A DNA stretch of 13,552 nt, from NCBI GenBank assembly GCA_964625015.1, contig CAZUZI010000025.1:1-13552 (forward strand), given 5' to 3'. The notes under the pieces were generated by a model that was not told where the DNA came from, made no database searches, and saw only the letters and a program-made list of their open reading frames with translations. The translations under genes and the position numbers were made by a program. Positions 1 through 6,944 of this stretch are shown in pieces (the first letter of the stretch is position 1; the number at the start of each line of letters is the position of its first letter). This stretch comes from UBA5209 sp964625015. Lineage in GTDB: Bacteria; Patescibacteriota; Dojkabacteria; SC72.

Positions 1-231
1 AGTACAAGTTTAAAGAAAAAAGAAACACTTTGGATATTACCTGTTCTCATATTTGGAATATTAAATATCCTTCTGTATGGAAACAATATATTAAAATACA
101 AAGAGTTAATACCCTCATGTGAGAAAATCCTTACGAATGAACAGTGTCTTCAAAATGGAGTATATCTGCGAGATACAGTATGGATACCAGAGGTTCAAGT
201 AAATATTGTGGATATGATTAAAAGTGGAGAA
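1..231 (+). CDS. DUF2142-like membrane protein, upstream fragment (partial, ends at scaffold gap)
   Basis: Frame 1 is open from the first base to the N run and continues past the left edge, so both ends are missing. Residues about 10-32 form a hydrophobic membrane segment (TLWILPVLIFGILNILLYG). A polar stretch with two cysteines follows, probably an extracytoplasmic loop, ending in VNIVDMIKSGE. The same peptide pattern (VGMITSGE) reappears just after the gap at the start of the next open frame. I therefore infer that this is the earlier part of the same gene, split by the assembly. No function can be read from this piece alone; the assignment comes from the downstream half. Confidence 0.6.
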
Positions 232-308
232 NNNNNNNNNNACTCCAGTTATAAAGCGGGTTCCCCCACAACTGACCAAATTTCGTGGGTATGATTACAA
301 GTGGAGAA
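201..308 (+). repeat. Imperfect 31-base direct repeat flanking the gap (201-231 and 278-308)
   Basis: The core GTGGATATGATTAAAAGTGG at 208-227 recurs as GTGGGTATGATTACAAGTGG at 285-304, and both copies continue with AGAA. Codon for codon they read N-I-V-D-M-I-K-S-G-E and N-F-V-G-M-I-T-S-G-E. An overlap between unmerged contig ends, perhaps from two strains, explains this better than a biological repeat, because the second copy is not preceded by an open frame. Confidence 0.7.
232..241. other. Scaffold gap (10 N) with duplicated flanks
   Basis: Ten undefined bases join two contigs. The 31 bases before the gap (201-231) closely resemble 278-308, with 4 differences, and both encode nearly the same peptide. 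The 36 bases between the gap and the second copy (242-277) contain stops in the gene's frame and a locally G/C-richer stretch, so they look like an erroneous contig end. The true distance between the two halves is probably shorter than shown. Confidence 0.75.
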
Positions 309-776
309 AGGTTAGACCCAATACGATACACAGGAGTATGGATATGGGAAATGAGCAAAAAAACAATTGGTATTATGGGTGACCAGAATTTATATCATAG
401 TGATACAGTAATAACTATATTTGTATCATTCATATATATATCGATATTAATAGGCTTAATATATTGGAAAAAATATACAAAAGAAGATAGATATTTGCTG
501 TTAATAACAGGTGGTTACCTCCTTATACTAATAATATTTCAGAACTATGATATGTATTTAAAGAGGGGATATATTGAGTTAGCACTCCATGGTAGATATA
601 TGTTCCCAGTAATATCTTCTTTCTATGTTCTTCTTTCAAGAACATGGCTAAATATACAGGATAGGAGAATTCGATATATATTAATATTCATAATACTCAT
701 ATCTATGATACTCTTCTGCATCCCATTCTTTCTTGTTAATGTTGATAGGAATTGGCTTGGATATACAGCTATCTAG
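285..776 (+). CDS. DUF2142-like multi-pass membrane protein, C-terminal part
   Basis: This is the 163-residue C-terminal part of an integral membrane protein. Four hydrophobic segments are visible, at residues about 42-60, 70-87, 104-120 and 131-150. The motif ALHGRYMFPV near residue 100 matches the (Q/H)GRY-(L/M)-FP signature of DUF2142 / GT-C-like membrane proteins, which are thought to act in polysaccharide or lipid-linked sugar assembly. The GTG at 285 is probably not a true start: the frame is closed upstream by TAA (252) and TGA (273), but the region between looks like assembly debris. The first residues duplicate the peptide that ends the fragment before the gap, so the real protein probably runs straight through. 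The gene ends at TAG 774-776, overlapping the convergent gene on the other strand by 8 bases. Confidence 0.65.
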   Translation: MGMITSGERLDPIRYTGVWIWEMSKKTIGIMGDQNLYHSDTVITIFVSFIYISILIGLIYWKKYTKEDRYLLLITGGYLLILIIFQNYDMYLKRGYIELALHGRYMFPVISSFYVLLSRTWLNIQDRRIRYILIFIILISMILFCIPFFLVNVDRNWLGYTAI

Positions 777-1449
777 GGAGTGCTGATTTAAGTATTTCTA
801 ATATTCCCTCTAAATTCTCTAAATAGTGTACTCCTTCCAAAGACATATATGATCCACTATTTGGACAATCAGACCATACATCCTTTCTAAGATTGTGAAG
901 GTTTTTGTAATTAAATGAAACTATTTTAGATATGAATTCATCAGAGTAAAATTCGCCTGTTTCAATATACCTATATGCATACGATCTTGAGAAAGAATGG
1001 GATATTGACCATGGAATGAAAAGTGTTGGAAATGTTCCTGCCCTATTCTTTCTTCTAAACCCACTATTAGATGTATCAATAGTTACATCTAGAAATCTAG
1101 TATCAAAGCCATTACTAATTTTGAAATCTACTCCCCAAGTATCCTCTTCTCCACATGTTGGAGTACATTCAATACCAAGATCTCTACACGCTTCCATGAA
1201 AAAAACTTCTGCGATGAAACCATTTGGTAACCTATTTAAATCAGAAACATCATTCAATTCAACAGCATTACCAAAAATGTATATATTATCAATACAAGCA
1301 TCTCTATACCATTGTGGGGAAGAACCATTCTCTATTCTATATTCCATTAAATCACAAACTTCATATCTCACACCATCCCATCTTCTCTGTGGAGTATTAA
1401 TATTTTCGTAATATGTAGTCTCTTGTTCAATACGATCTAATCCTAGCAA
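769..1449 (-). CDS. Hypothetical protein with PD-(D/E)XK nuclease-like pattern
   Basis: A 226-residue soluble protein that I do not recognise as a named family. Residues about 76-125 read GFIAEVFFMEACRDLGIE, then WGVDFKI, then RFLDVTID. This is the order of a restriction-endonuclease-like core: a Glu in the first helix, an Asp at the end of a strand (GVDF), and a second acidic strand. The usual (D/E)xK is DVT here, so the catalytic lysine is missing or displaced (RRKN follows about ten residues later). Nuclease activity is therefore doubtful. The start is uncertain. This frame begins with TTG (1449-1447) one codon after a TAG. An ATG at 1477-1475 in another frame encodes MTNNLVRLEIARIRSY before a TGA and overlaps this start, which suggests a possible frameshift near 1430-1450. 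The next in-frame ATG is at about residue 35. The gene is convergent with the membrane-protein gene, and a promoter-like sequence lies just upstream. Confidence 0.6.
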   Translation of the reverse strand: MLGLDRIEQETTYYENINTPQRRWDGVRYEVCDLMEYRIENGSSPQWYRDACIDNIYIFGNAVELNDVSDLNRLPNGFIAEVFFMEACRDLGIECTPTCGEEDTWGVDFKISNGFDTRFLDVTIDTSNSGFRRKNRAGTFPTLFIPWSISHSFSRSYAYRYIETGEFYSDEFISKIVSFNYKNLHNLRKDVWSDCPNSGSYMSLEGVHYLENLEGILEILKSALPR

Positions 1450-1475
1450 TTTCTAGTCTAACAAGGTTATTAGTC

Positions 1476-1504
1476 ATTGTATGAAACTTTTGCACTTTGT
1501 ACAA
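1476..1504 (-). promoter_or_regulatory. Candidate promoter for the 226-residue gene
   Basis: On the minus strand TTGTAC (1504-1499) is followed, after a 17-base spacer, by TACAAT (1481-1476). The -10 matches TATAAT at 5 of 6 positions; the -35 is weak at 3 of 6. Transcription would start near 1469, giving a leader of about 20 bases to the TTG start. The -35 lies in an 8-base palindrome (TTGTACAA, 1497-1504). Confidence 0.35.
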
Positions 1505-1509
1505 GAGTA

Positions 1510-2277
1510 TTAAGCAAAGAAAATCTGATATCCAAAATATCCTATTCCTGCTAACAGAAGTACAATTATAACGACAAGAATGATTATAACAGCATTACTT
1601 CCTCCCTCTTCCTTCTCACTCTCACCAAGAGTATTTACAAACTCTTGTGCAGGGGCACTTACATCCTCTGCTGGAGAGGTCTGTAATGGCTCATTTAGAT
1701 TCAATGATGTGTCAAAGCTATTAGGAGCACTAAATGCAGAAGGAGATGTGGTATCAGCTGCAGGAGTCTCTACAGGGGTAGTAACTGTCTCAGAAAGATT
1801 TGTGGATTGTTCTTCCACAGGTGTACTACTCTGCGTATCAAAAGATGGCATTGTTGGTTCTACAGTAGGAGTAGCAGTATCAAATGCAGGCGCAGTGGTA
1901 TCGTTAGATACAGGAACAACACTTTCTGTATTTAAACCACCCAATGTAGACATTGCATCTGAAGTCAAAGGTGTTAAACTCTCTGTAGTTGAAGTAGAAG
2001 AAGAAAAACCATCAACAGGTGTTGCCTCTGCAGGAGGAATATTGCCAACAGAAGGTTGTACGGTCTCCCCAACTGGCTGTGTGTCCAAAGCAGAGGGCTC
2101 TCCAGATAGAGCATCAACAGTCGATGTATCCATTGTTGTACTACTCGTATCAGGGAGTACCCCTAAAGGATTAGATTGTGGTTGAACTGAATTATAGTCT
2201 GTTACTGGATTCTGATTATTATCATTTACAGGTGCAGTACTCTGAGTATTAGGAAAATTACTATTTGAATTATCCAC
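1510..2277 (-). CDS. Ser/Thr/Pro-rich disordered protein with C-terminal membrane helix
   Basis: A 255-residue protein. Residues 1 to about 225 are low-complexity and acidic, dominated by Ser, Thr, Pro, Ala, Asn and Gln with scattered Asp/Glu and almost no Lys, Arg or aromatic residues. This is expected to be disordered. Residues about 229-251 (NAVIIILVVIIVLLLAGIGY) form a single membrane helix, leaving only a short tail (FGYQIFFA). There is no N-terminal signal peptide, so it resembles a tail-anchored protein with a cytoplasmic disordered domain. The opposite topology, with a surface-exposed mucin-like stalk, cannot be excluded because charges flanking the helix are few. The start is GTG (2277-2275); no alternative ATG precedes it. 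The long open frame on the opposite strand here is a by-product of the biased composition. The gene follows the CapA-like gene by 38 bases and may have its own promoter. No specific function can be assigned. Confidence 0.75.
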   Translation of the reverse strand: MDNSNSNFPNTQSTAPVNDNNQNPVTDYNSVQPQSNPLGVLPDTSSTTMDTSTVDALSGEPSALDTQPVGETVQPSVGNIPPAEATPVDGFSSSTSTTESLTPLTSDAMSTLGGLNTESVVPVSNDTTAPAFDTATPTVEPTMPSFDTQSSTPVEEQSTNLSETVTTPVETPAADTTSPSAFSAPNSFDTSLNLNEPLQTSPAEDVSAPAQEFVNTLGESEKEEGGSNAVIIILVVIIVLLLAGIGYFGYQIFFA

Positions 2278-2309
2278 GGTACAAATTTAAAAAATTTATT
2301 CTCTTATCC

Positions 2310-2339
2310 AATATATCAGAAATTTCTAGCACTCTTCAA
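2310..2339 (-). promoter_or_regulatory. Candidate extended -10 promoter for the Ser/Thr/Pro-rich gene
   Basis: On the minus strand TGATATATT (2318-2310) is an extended -10 element, with TTGAAG (2339-2334) 18 bases upstream of the hexamer. The TGA of this element is also the stop codon of the CapA-like gene. Predicted initiation near 2303 would give a leader of about 25 bases before the GTG start. Confidence 0.4.
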
Positions 2340-4001
2340 CAGATTCAACAGTAAATCTCCATCCTCTTGATCAGCAACTCTAGGAATCAAGTCGGTATCA
2401 TATATTGTTGGGGTAAGTCTTGTTTGAATTACCTTATCCCCTAGTATATATATTGAAAGAACTAGCCCCTGTCTTGTACCTATCCATCTAGATTGATCAA
2501 AATATATATTACCTAGACCGTAGAAAATTACACCATCTTTGTATATTTCATATGTTTGAGGCTGATGAGCCTGTGTACCAACAACAATATCAGCACCAAA
2601 ATCTATTGCCTGTCTAAATACTCCCTTCTGATCTGGAGATGAAAGAGGTTTATAACAGATTGGATAAATGACATCAGAAGGAGGATAGCTATAGCACTCT
2701 TGGAACTGGAATGTCACAATAACTACATCGGCATTCTTTTTAGCTTCTAAAATATTACTCTTTAATTTATCTACGGAGTATGAATTTGCACCTGCTCTAT
2801 CTGCACCAGCAATTGCTCCAGTATTTAACATAGTATCGTAATAGTTGTAACCCAAGAAAGCTATTCTACTTCCCTTAGCCTCTTTGTAAAGAATCTTTGA
2901 TGAATCCTGTGTATTTAGTCCACCACCAAAGTAATCCCAACCTAAGCTCTTATATGTTTCAATACTCTTTGCATTGTTGCTTGCACCAAAATCATTGTTA
3001 TGGTTCCCAGTTAATTCAACAATATCTATTCCACTATCCTTCAATATCTCTATATATTCAGGTCTAGAACAGAACCTCATTCCATTGATCGCATTACAAC
3101 CCTGTACAAAAGAAGCCTCATTCGATGTATGAGTAAGATCAGCATCAGCAAGGAATTTACCAATGTCTCTTGCAGGATATCCCCAATCACCAGACGCATT
3201 TATCTTAACAGCTAATCCTCTTGAGATTGCAGTAACACCAGTCATATTTATCTTCACAACCTCATCCATATTGATAGTATCATTTGCAAACCAATCAATA
3301 TTTGAACTAAGAATAGAACCAACAAATGATGAATCTTTATCGCCATCAAGAGTGTATGACATCATTATCCCTACTCCATCATCTAATACATTCTTACTAT
3401 CAAATTCTAATACCTTTAACTCCTCTGATAGATTAGATGGAAATACAAATGCAATATTTTTCTCACTCTTTTTTAATTCGTCTGTAACAGAATCAACAAG
3501 CTTAATATCGACATTGTAAAGTTCAGAAATATATTCATTTGCAAATATATATTCATCATTCTCCATATATACAGTTGAACCACTTAATTCCTTACTGGTA
3601 ACACCTCCTTTAACCCAATATATATGACCTACAGGTATTAACTGCCTTGCTACAAAACTCCCCTCCTCTTTATCTGAAATACCAAGTACATACTCTGCCT
3701 TTTTCTCATCTACGAAATCAAATCTTTTCCTTCCATTAAACTGTATATCACTAACACTCTCTTTAATATTGTTTACAACACTTTCAGATATAGAATCATC
3801 TATATATACCTTAAATGTCTCATATTTAACCCTTGGAGTATATTCACCAAAAAGGCTTCCTAACAATGGAAATGGGTTACTCCCATTCACTAGAAAGTAG
3901 CCTAAAAAGCCTAAAAATGGTATAATTATAGCTAGAAGTAAGAGTACAATTTTTTTATTTTTACTCTTTCTTTTTCCCATCACTTTATACTGCATTTTCA
4001 T
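2316..4001 (-). CDS. CapA-family protein with N-terminal membrane anchor and extra N-terminal domain
   Basis: A 561-residue protein with a basic N-terminus and one membrane helix (about 18-38), so the rest should be outside the membrane. Residues about 60-240 resemble a periplasmic-binding-protein-like domain (FVFPSNLSEELKVLEF near 186). Residues about 250-545 are a CapA / PGA_cap domain (metallophosphatase-like fold, related to poly-gamma-glutamate capsule synthesis proteins). Visible motifs are GVTAISR (255-261), SNEASF (293-298), LTGNHNNDFG (330-339), GTQAHQPQ (475-482) and GLGNIYFDQ (495-503). The usual first motif GDxMLxR is GVTAISR, so the first metal-binding Asp is absent. This variant also occurs in long CapA proteins, as I recall. 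Cys302/Cys311 and Cys436/Cys449 could form disulfides. The most likely role is in cell-surface polymer or envelope metabolism; the substrate is unknown. The start at 4001 fits the nearby promoter, but Met3 or Met8 are possible. It is divergent from the lysozyme-like gene. Confidence 0.85.
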   Translation of the reverse strand: MKMQYKVMGKRKSKNKKIVLLLLAIIIPFLGFLGYFLVNGSNPFPLLGSLFGEYTPRVKYETFKVYIDDSISESVVNNIKESVSDIQFNGRKRFDFVDEKKAEYVLGISDKEEGSFVARQLIPVGHIYWVKGGVTSKELSGSTVYMENDEYIFANEYISELYNVDIKLVDSVTDELKKSEKNIAFVFPSNLSEELKVLEFDSKNVLDDGVGIMMSYTLDGDKDSSFVGSILSSNIDWFANDTINMDEVVKINMTGVTAISRGLAVKINASGDWGYPARDIGKFLADADLTHTSNEASFVQGCNAINGMRFCSRPEYIEILKDSGIDIVELTGNHNNDFGASNNAKSIETYKSLGWDYFGGGLNTQDSSKILYKEAKGSRIAFLGYNYYDTMLNTGAIAGADRAGANSYSVDKLKSNILEAKKNADVVIVTFQFQECYSYPPSDVIYPICYKPLSSPDQKGVFRQAIDFGADIVVGTQAHQPQTYEIYKDGVIFYGLGNIYFDQSRWIGTRQGLVLSIYILGDKVIQTRLTPTIYDTDLIPRVADQEDGDLLLNLLKSARNF

Positions 4002-4007
4002 ATATAG

Positions 4008-4016
4008 ATAATATCA
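4008..4016 (-). promoter_or_regulatory. Extended -10 promoter of the CapA-like gene, possibly leaderless
   Basis: The minus strand reads TGATATTAT (4016-4008), an extended -10 element matching TATAAT at 5 of 6 positions. It ends 6 bases before the ATG at 4001, so the transcript would begin at or next to the start codon. There is no good -35. If translation starts at Met3 or Met8 instead, the leader would be about 6-21 bases. Confidence 0.45.
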
Positions 4017-4025
4017 CAAAATTTT

Positions 4026-4649
4026 ATGTATAAAGAGATGAGAACTATAGGACAACTAAATATGAAAAATATATTAAACAAGAAAAACATATTAGCAATA
4101 ATTGCGGGGATCCTTTTCTCAGGCCTTGTATTAAACACTATAGATGAGATAGCACCACAGAAGGTAATGAGTATGAATCAAGCGAAATATACAGTATCTG
4201 ATGAAGAAACAATCAAATACATTGATTCAAGTGAAATACAGGAAAGAATTTTAGAAGAGGGTGTAAATGCACAAGATGCTGAATATGTAAGAAAAGTAAA
4301 TAACGTAAGAACATATCTTCAGAGAAGAAATGCTCCTTTAGCAGCATATGCTGAGGAATTTGTTAAAGCTGCTGACACATATGGCATCGACTATAGATTA
4401 GCACCATCAATCTCTATCATTGAATCAAGTGGTGGTGTGCATACCTTTAGGACTTACAACGCATGGGGTTGGGGTAAAATGAATTTTTCAAGTTGGGAAG
4501 AAGGTATATGGACTGTATCAAAAGGTTTAGGTATTTACTATTCAAAAGGTTTAGATACACCTCATGAGATATCAAGATCATACTGTCCTCCTAGTGCGTC
4601 AGAATGGGCGAGAAAAGTAGCTTTTGTAATGGGTGAGATGGAGAAGTAA
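4026..4649 (+). CDS. Exported lysozyme-like (transglycosylase / glucosaminidase-type) protein
   Basis: The full open frame is 207 residues, but the likelier start is the ATG at 4062 (Met13). That gives a 195-residue protein beginning MKNILNKKN followed by a hydrophobic stretch (residues about 22-37), a typical signal peptide or membrane anchor. Residues about 105-205 have a lysozyme-like pattern: helix AAYAEEFVKAADTYGID, then APSISIIESSGG with the candidate catalytic Glu133, then NAWGWGKMNFSSWEEGI and VSKGLGIYYSKG. This is the arrangement of SLT / glucosaminidase-like domains that cleave peptidoglycan glycan strands. Activity is inferred from the fold. A single cysteine sits at 187. It is divergent from the CapA-like gene and followed after 9 bases by the FkbM gene, so the two are probably co-transcribed. 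A TATAAA at 4029-4034 could serve a start at 4062 with a leader of about 20 bases. Confidence 0.78.
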   Translation: MYKEMRTIGQLNMKNILNKKNILAIIAGILFSGLVLNTIDEIAPQKVMSMNQAKYTVSDEETIKYIDSSEIQERILEEGVNAQDAEYVRKVNNVRTYLQRRNAPLAAYAEEFVKAADTYGIDYRLAPSISIIESSGGVHTFRTYNAWGWGKMNFSSWEEGIWTVSKGLGIYYSKGLDTPHEISRSYCPPSASEWARKVAFVMGEMEK

Positions 4650-4658
4650 TATATATAC

Positions 4659-5345
4659 ATGGAAGAAACTAACCTAGGAAAATACAAAATCCTGTACACA
4701 GACAGTAAGGAGTATCACTCCATAAAGAGAGAGATCTGGGGGGAAGATATATACTACTTTGATACAAACAAAGAGAATCCATTCATTATAGATATTGGAG
4801 CACATATCGGTGTCTCCATTCTTTATTTCAAATCAATATATCCAAATTCAAAAATCTTAGCTTTCGAACCTAATATTAACAGTTTTAATATTCTAAAAGA
4901 GAATATATTACTAAACAATCTTAAAGATATTACAGCCGTAAATATGGCAGTATGGAAATCAAAAGGTAATCTAGATTTCTACATAGAAGATGGCTCTTGG
5001 AGTTCAAATTCGAGCATATTAAAAGGTGGTTGGACTACCGAAGAGAAACAGAGAAGAATATCTGTACAAACAGATACATTAAATAGCTATATAGACAAAA
5101 CAATTGATATGCTCAAAATAGATACTGAGGGAAGTGAGTTAAGTATTCTTAAATATCATAGAGATATCCTTCAGAGGGTACAAAACATATGTCTAGAATA
5201 TCACCCAATTAAACAGAGCAAACCAGAGGATGTATTAAACATACTTTCTAAATTCTTCAAGATAGAGATTTACAGTGAAGGGAAACTATGTAAAAAACCT
5301 CAGAGAGGAAAATTGTTAACGATAAAAGGAAAGAAACTTGTATAG
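4659..5345 (+). CDS. FkbM-family SAM-dependent methyltransferase
   Basis: A 228-residue cytoplasmic protein with the FkbM methyltransferase pattern. The SAM-binding motif I is IDIGAHIGVS (44-53), the acidic ribose-binding strand ends in FEPN (69-72), NMAVWKSKG lies at 95-103, and the family hallmark MLKIDTEGSE is at 151-160. EYHP near 195 is also typical. Members O-methylate sugars or polyketides and are frequent in surface-polysaccharide loci. Here the neighbours (CapA-like, lysozyme-like, DUF2142-like) support a role in modifying a glycan, though the acceptor cannot be read from the sequence. It starts 9 bases after the lysozyme-like gene. The GGAG-like stretch upstream lies about 15 bases from the ATG, too far to be a good ribosome-binding site. 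Its 3' end overlaps the convergent yvcK-like gene by 30 bases. Confidence 0.9.
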   Translation: MEETNLGKYKILYTDSKEYHSIKREIWGEDIYYFDTNKENPFIIDIGAHIGVSILYFKSIYPNSKILAFEPNINSFNILKENILLNNLKDITAVNMAVWKSKGNLDFYIEDGSWSSNSSILKGGWTTEEKQRRISVQTDTLNSYIDKTIDMLKIDTEGSELSILKYHRDILQRVQNICLEYHPIKQSKPEDVLNILSKFFKIEIYSEGKLCKKPQRGKLLTIKGKKLV

Positions 5346-6335
5346 AACAGACTTCCATCCTTTTCTAAATACTTTGTATAAGTTCTTACCCAATTTCTCC
5401 GAATCATGTCTAACTAAACTTCTTACAAGTGTATCACCCTTCTCCTTTCTTACTAGTGAATTAGCAACTAAATCACACCTCAATATAGCCCTCTCTTTAT
5501 CAACTCCTAAATCATCTTTAAATACACTCTCACCATCTCTTTTGTACCTCTCATACGCGTCCTGAGGTATTCTACCGTTATTTATAAGTATATAATCAAA
5601 CTTTCTACCTATATATCCTTCAACAAGTTCAACCATACTTCTTTGTGTGAGACCTCTTGTCTGACCTATTTTGGTCATAAGGTTTGGTATAAAGACAATT
5701 TTTGCTTTTGTTTTTTGTAAAGCCTCTGCGATACCACCTACAACAATATTAGCCAATGTTGTTGTGAACAGGTCTCCAGGACCAACTACTATATATTCCG
5801 CACTCAATATCGCGTCTACAGCACCACTGAATGCAACTGCCTTACTATCAAGATAGAATCTCTTAATATATAGATCTTCTCCTGATTCATCAATCAAATG
5901 TTCCCCTACAATCTTTTTCCCATTACTATATTCTGCGACTAATCTAACCTTATCCAATGTAACAGGTAGAATATCCCCTCTTACACTAAACAAATACTTG
6001 AATGTCTCGATAGCATTAATTTCAGAACCTGTAATATCTGTCATCGCTATCATAAGGAGATTACCTAGTGTGTGACCTTTCAATCCATCACCTTCAGAGA
6101 ATCTGTAAGTAAAAAGATCTCTTAATATACCACCCTCATTCTCCTGTGAAAGCGCAATTATTGATTTTCTTAAATCGCTTAGTGGAAGGAGTCCAAACTC
6201 ATCTCTTACAACAGCATTACTACCACCATCATCCATCATACCAACAATTACAGAGATGTCTAAATCTCTGTATCTCTTTAAACCCTCTAAAACTGTTGAA
6301 GTTCCCGTCCCTCCCCCTATTACTGTTACTCTCAT
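5316..6335 (-). CDS. yvcK: YvcK-like gluconeogenesis factor (UPF0052)
   Basis: A 339-residue cytoplasmic protein of the YvcK/CofD-like superfamily. Conserved blocks in order are VIGGGTGTSTVLEGLK (5-20), MMDDGGSNAVVRDEFG (33-48), LSDLRKSIIALS (52-63), GHTLGNLL (87-94), VVGPGDLFTTTLANIVVGG (183-201) and NLMTKIGQTRGLT (218-230). YvcK proteins bind UDP-sugars (UDP-GlcNAc in Bacillus and mycobacteria) and affect carbon flux and peptidoglycan synthesis. The GxGDLFTT and DDGGSN motifs and the context favour YvcK over the F420 enzyme CofD. The length is normal for the family, with a basic C-terminal tail. The start is ATG 6335-6333, next to the glycine-rich nucleotide-binding loop as expected. It is divergent from the CarD-like gene and convergent with fkbM. 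A TACAAT 6 bases upstream of the ATG suggests a nearly leaderless transcript. Confidence 0.92.
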   Translation of the reverse strand: MRVTVIGGGTGTSTVLEGLKRYRDLDISVIVGMMDDGGSNAVVRDEFGLLPLSDLRKSIIALSQENEGGILRDLFTYRFSEGDGLKGHTLGNLLMIAMTDITGSEINAIETFKYLFSVRGDILPVTLDKVRLVAEYSNGKKIVGEHLIDESGEDLYIKRFYLDSKAVAFSGAVDAILSAEYIVVGPGDLFTTTLANIVVGGIAEALQKTKAKIVFIPNLMTKIGQTRGLTQRSMVELVEGYIGRKFDYILINNGRIPQDAYERYKRDGESVFKDDLGVDKERAILRCDLVANSLVRKEKGDTLVRSLVRHDSEKLGKNLYKVFRKGWKSVLYKFLSFYR

Positions 6336-6341
6336 AAATGA

Positions 6342-6347
6342 ATTGTA
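6342..6347 (-). promoter_or_regulatory. Candidate -10 element of the yvcK-like gene
   Basis: The minus strand reads TACAAT (6347-6342), ending 6 bases before the ATG at 6335, the same spacing as in the CapA-like gene. There is no TG extension and no clear -35, so support is limited. Confidence 0.3.
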
Positions 6348-6357
6348 TATTAAAAAA

Positions 6358-6366
6358 TGGTATAAT
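6358..6366 (+). promoter_or_regulatory. Extended -10 promoter of the CarD-like gene
   Basis: TGGTATAAT is a perfect extended -10 element. Transcription would start near 6373, about 24 bases before the ATG at 6397. No -35 of good quality is visible, which is normal for extended -10 promoters. The leader has no Shine-Dalgarno sequence (ACAATATTACCACATT precedes the ATG). Confidence 0.6.
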
Positions 6367-6396
6367 GTAATGTTTAGTTAACAATATTACCACATT

Positions 6397-6918
6397 ATGA
6401 ATCTCAAGATTGGATCAAAAGTTTTTTACCCTTCACATGGAGCTGGATGGATAAAACAGGAAAAGGAAATAGAGTTTAATGGTGAAAAGAAACAGTATTT
6501 TGAATTTGAGTTTATCAATAGTGCAATTACAGTTTCAACACCAATAGATAATGTCGAAAATCTAAGTGTTAGAGCAGTTCACTCTGCAGATAGTATTAAG
6601 GATAAAATCTCTGTGCTTAAGAAAAAGCCTACAAAAGATCCAAAAACCACAGATTTCAACAAATTAATGGAAATATTTAAAAAACTTGAGAATACAGCAG
6701 ACATAGAAAGTGCAGTAGAAACAATACAGTTCTGCAACCATGTCAAAAAGGGAAGAGAAAAGGATGGTAGACTAATACCTGTAACAATAGAAAACGAGCT
6801 TGAAAGAGCTATAAACGATATAGTTGGAGAATTAGCAGTATCATCAGGTGTCAAACTTCAAACAGCTGCAAAATCATTCGAAAAGATAACTGGTATTACA
6901 ACTAAGATATCTAGTTAA
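6397..6918 (+). CDS. CarD-like RNA polymerase-binding transcription regulator
   Basis: A 173-residue protein whose N-terminus (about 1-60) is a CarD/TRCF-type RNA polymerase interaction domain. It begins LKIGSKVFYPSHGAGWI, matching the family pattern of GD-V-YP-HGVG-I, followed by strands ending in STPIDNVENLSVR. Residues about 63-173 are charged and mostly helical, like the CarD C-terminal domain that contacts DNA at the upstream edge of the transcription bubble. CarD proteins bind the RNA polymerase beta subunit and stabilise open complexes, often at rRNA promoters. The length is typical (about 160-170 residues). It is convergent with ileS, with 26 bases between the stop codons and no clear terminator hairpin. 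It is expressed from a strong-looking extended -10 promoter in the 61-base space shared with the divergent yvcK-like gene. Confidence 0.88.
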   Translation: MNLKIGSKVFYPSHGAGWIKQEKEIEFNGEKKQYFEFEFINSAITVSTPIDNVENLSVRAVHSADSIKDKISVLKKKPTKDPKTTDFNKLMEIFKKLENTADIESAVETIQFCNHVKKGREKDGRLIPVTIENELERAINDIVGELAVSSGVKLQTAAKSFEKITGITTKISS

Positions 6919-6944
6919 TCATAATATACAAATTAAGAAGAAAA

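Noticed and set aside
1016..1411. Plus-strand open frame of 131 codons opposite the 226-residue gene
   Set aside because: Low-complexity translation without domain features. The minus-strand frame is longer and shows a plausible fold pattern.
1580..2185. Plus-strand open frame of 201 codons opposite the Ser/Thr/Pro-rich gene
   Set aside because: It is a shadow of biased codon composition. The minus-strand frame has a coherent disordered domain plus a clean membrane helix, while this one has no recognisable features.
2316..2318. Recoded TGA (Gracilibacteria-type genetic code)
   Set aside because: TGA ends the CapA-like gene at the expected place, and long genes such as ileS are open without needing TGA readthrough.
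5316..6335. CofD (F420 biosynthesis transferase) as the identity of this gene
   Set aside because: The motif set and the envelope context fit YvcK/UPF0052, and no F420 genes are nearby.
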